Shown: piece by piece, positions 4,699-5,454 of the stretch
Layout: every line of letters begins with the position of its first letter
How positions within the stretch are numbered: the first letter of the stretch is position 1
Assembly: GCA_029259875.1 (NCBI GenBank)
Contig: JAJDEK010000005.1
Location: 1 to 5,454 of the forward strand
DNA length: 5,454 nucleotides
Reading direction: 5' to 3'
DNA from: Planctomycetaceae bacterium
GTDB lineage: Bacteria > Planctomycetota > Planctomycetia > Planctomycetales > Planctomycetaceae
Notes under the pieces: model-generated
Told to the model about the DNA's origin: nothing
What the model saw: only the letters and a program-made list of their open reading frames with translations
Databases searched by the model: none
Made by a program: the position numbers and the translations under genes

Positions 4699-5442
4699 CT
4701 AAGGAGTTTCAATTAACCGTGCTGACTCCAGGTAATCGACTGTGCTCGCATTAGAAAATTCGTCTTCACCTGTTAATGGGATCTCAATTTTTGAACCTGC
4801 AAACTGAGTCCCACCTTTGTAGATCGTTCCCCGTTGAAATGGTCCTGCACCGAGAATCCAAGTATTGCGGGCTGTGCTCTTTGCTTGGAGAACACCAGAT
4901 TGCCAGACACGCTCACGTGTTTTCTGGTTGTAGGCAAACACGCTAATCTTTGCTGCGGCGCTATGGTTATTCTTCTTTGCTAATGATATTTCAGGAATGG
5001 TTGGAATACTGGGAGCTGTGGGAACTAATGATGCTGCAGAAGAAAGCATGTTACTTGCAGGAATCCCGTAATTCACTTCATGTCCATTAGTGGCCAGAGT
5101 GCCCACACGCGCTTCGATCACATAATCTGAATCTTCTTTTTTTTCTTGAATCAAACAGTTAGCCGCGACGATCTGCTGACGTAACGAACTGATAATGTAG
5201 TCTCCATTTACAAACCCCATTCCCTTAACATTTTTGATATATGTGGTGTCAAAGAAGACTTTTTTATTTGCCAAATTACTGAAATCTATTTTTGAAATCG
5301 TCTGATCAACCGCATCTGAAGTCAATAACTGCTCAGTCGCACTGTTGCTGATCATCTTGCCGCACCCTTGTAAAAGGGTCAGCAGCATAATGAGCAAATA
5401 TGCACAGATGCCGTTCTTGATGAACAAATTAAAATCAATCAT
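4699..5442 (-). CDS. Lipoprotein, probable DUF6655-type planctomycete family
   Basis: A 247-residue exported lipoprotein. A hydrophobic stretch (residues 11-26) ends in the lipobox LLQGC, placing the lipidated cysteine at position 27; Gly28-Lys29 follow. The mature part has [17 protein letters not shown] (34-50), [20 protein letters not shown] (71-90), [20 protein letters not shown] (111-130), a Pro-rich turn ([11 protein letters not shown], 143-153) and [16 protein letters not shown] (193-208). From memory these segments match a family of unknown function common in planctomycetes (DUF6655); I could not check this. It probably sits on a membrane facing the periplasm. The ATG at 5442 lacks a visible RBS, and the frame is still open through the last 12 nt of the window, so an upstream start cannot be ruled out, though the signal peptide is complete as drawn. 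It is directly followed by the charged-protein gene. Confidence 0.85.
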   Translation of the reverse strand: MIDFNLFIKNGICAYLLIMLLTLLQGCGKMISNSATEQLLTSDAVDQTISKIDFSNLANKKVFFDTTYIKNVKGMGFVNGDYIISSLRQQIVAANCLIQEKKEDSDYVIEARVGTLATNGHEVNYGIPASNMLSSAASLVPTAPSIPTIPEISLAKKNNHSAAAKISVFAYNQKTRERVWQSGVLQAKSTARNTWILGAGPFQRGTIYKGGTQFAGSKIEIPLTGEDEFSNASTVDYLESARLIETP

Positions 5443-5454
5443 GAGCTTTGGCGA

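Noticed and set aside
4701..4706. AAGGAG sequence at the lipoprotein/charged-protein junction
   Set aside because: It is on the plus strand, the wrong orientation to act as a ribosome binding site for the minus-strand genes.

Overview
The window looks like a piece of a planctomycete chromosome, perhaps from a Gimesia-like member of the Planctomycetales. Three things point there: a secreted sulfatase next to a secreted DUF1080 (3-keto-disaccharide hydrolase fold) protein, a lipoprotein resembling the planctomycete DUF6655 family, and a moderate base composition with wide spacers. The lineage is inferred from remembered family distribution; no search was possible.

Every gene I can support lies on the minus strand, so transcription runs from right to left. 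From the right edge: a lipoprotein (4699-5442) is followed with no gap by a small charged hypothetical protein (4282-4698), and a hairpin lies just downstream. A spacer of about 430 nt holding weak promoter-like sites leads to a small TPR-like protein with an acidic tail (3331-3846). A 165-nt structured spacer leads to an SGSH-like type I sulfatase (1699-3165). A 106-nt spacer leads to the DUF1080 protein (909-1592), which ends at a convincing stem-loop terminator (822-854). A long stretch without a recognisable gene (136-821) follows. At the left edge is the start of another minus-strand gene (135 down to 1), cut by the window boundary.

Functionally the clear pair is sulfatase plus DUF1080 protein. 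Both carry signal peptides and both fit extracytoplasmic breakdown of sulfated glycans, the first removing sulfate groups and the second acting on a sugar or oxidised sugar. The lipoprotein and charged protein form a second two-gene unit, probably translationally coupled. The TPR-like protein sits alone between the two units and has no obvious link to either.

I did not find a clearly new defence, mobile or RNA system. The most unusual signal is the sulfatase leader: an 11-bp inverted repeat could pair an upstream segment with the putative ribosome binding site, enclosing two smaller nested stems. There are no tRNA or rRNA genes, CRISPR arrays or insertion sequences that I can see.
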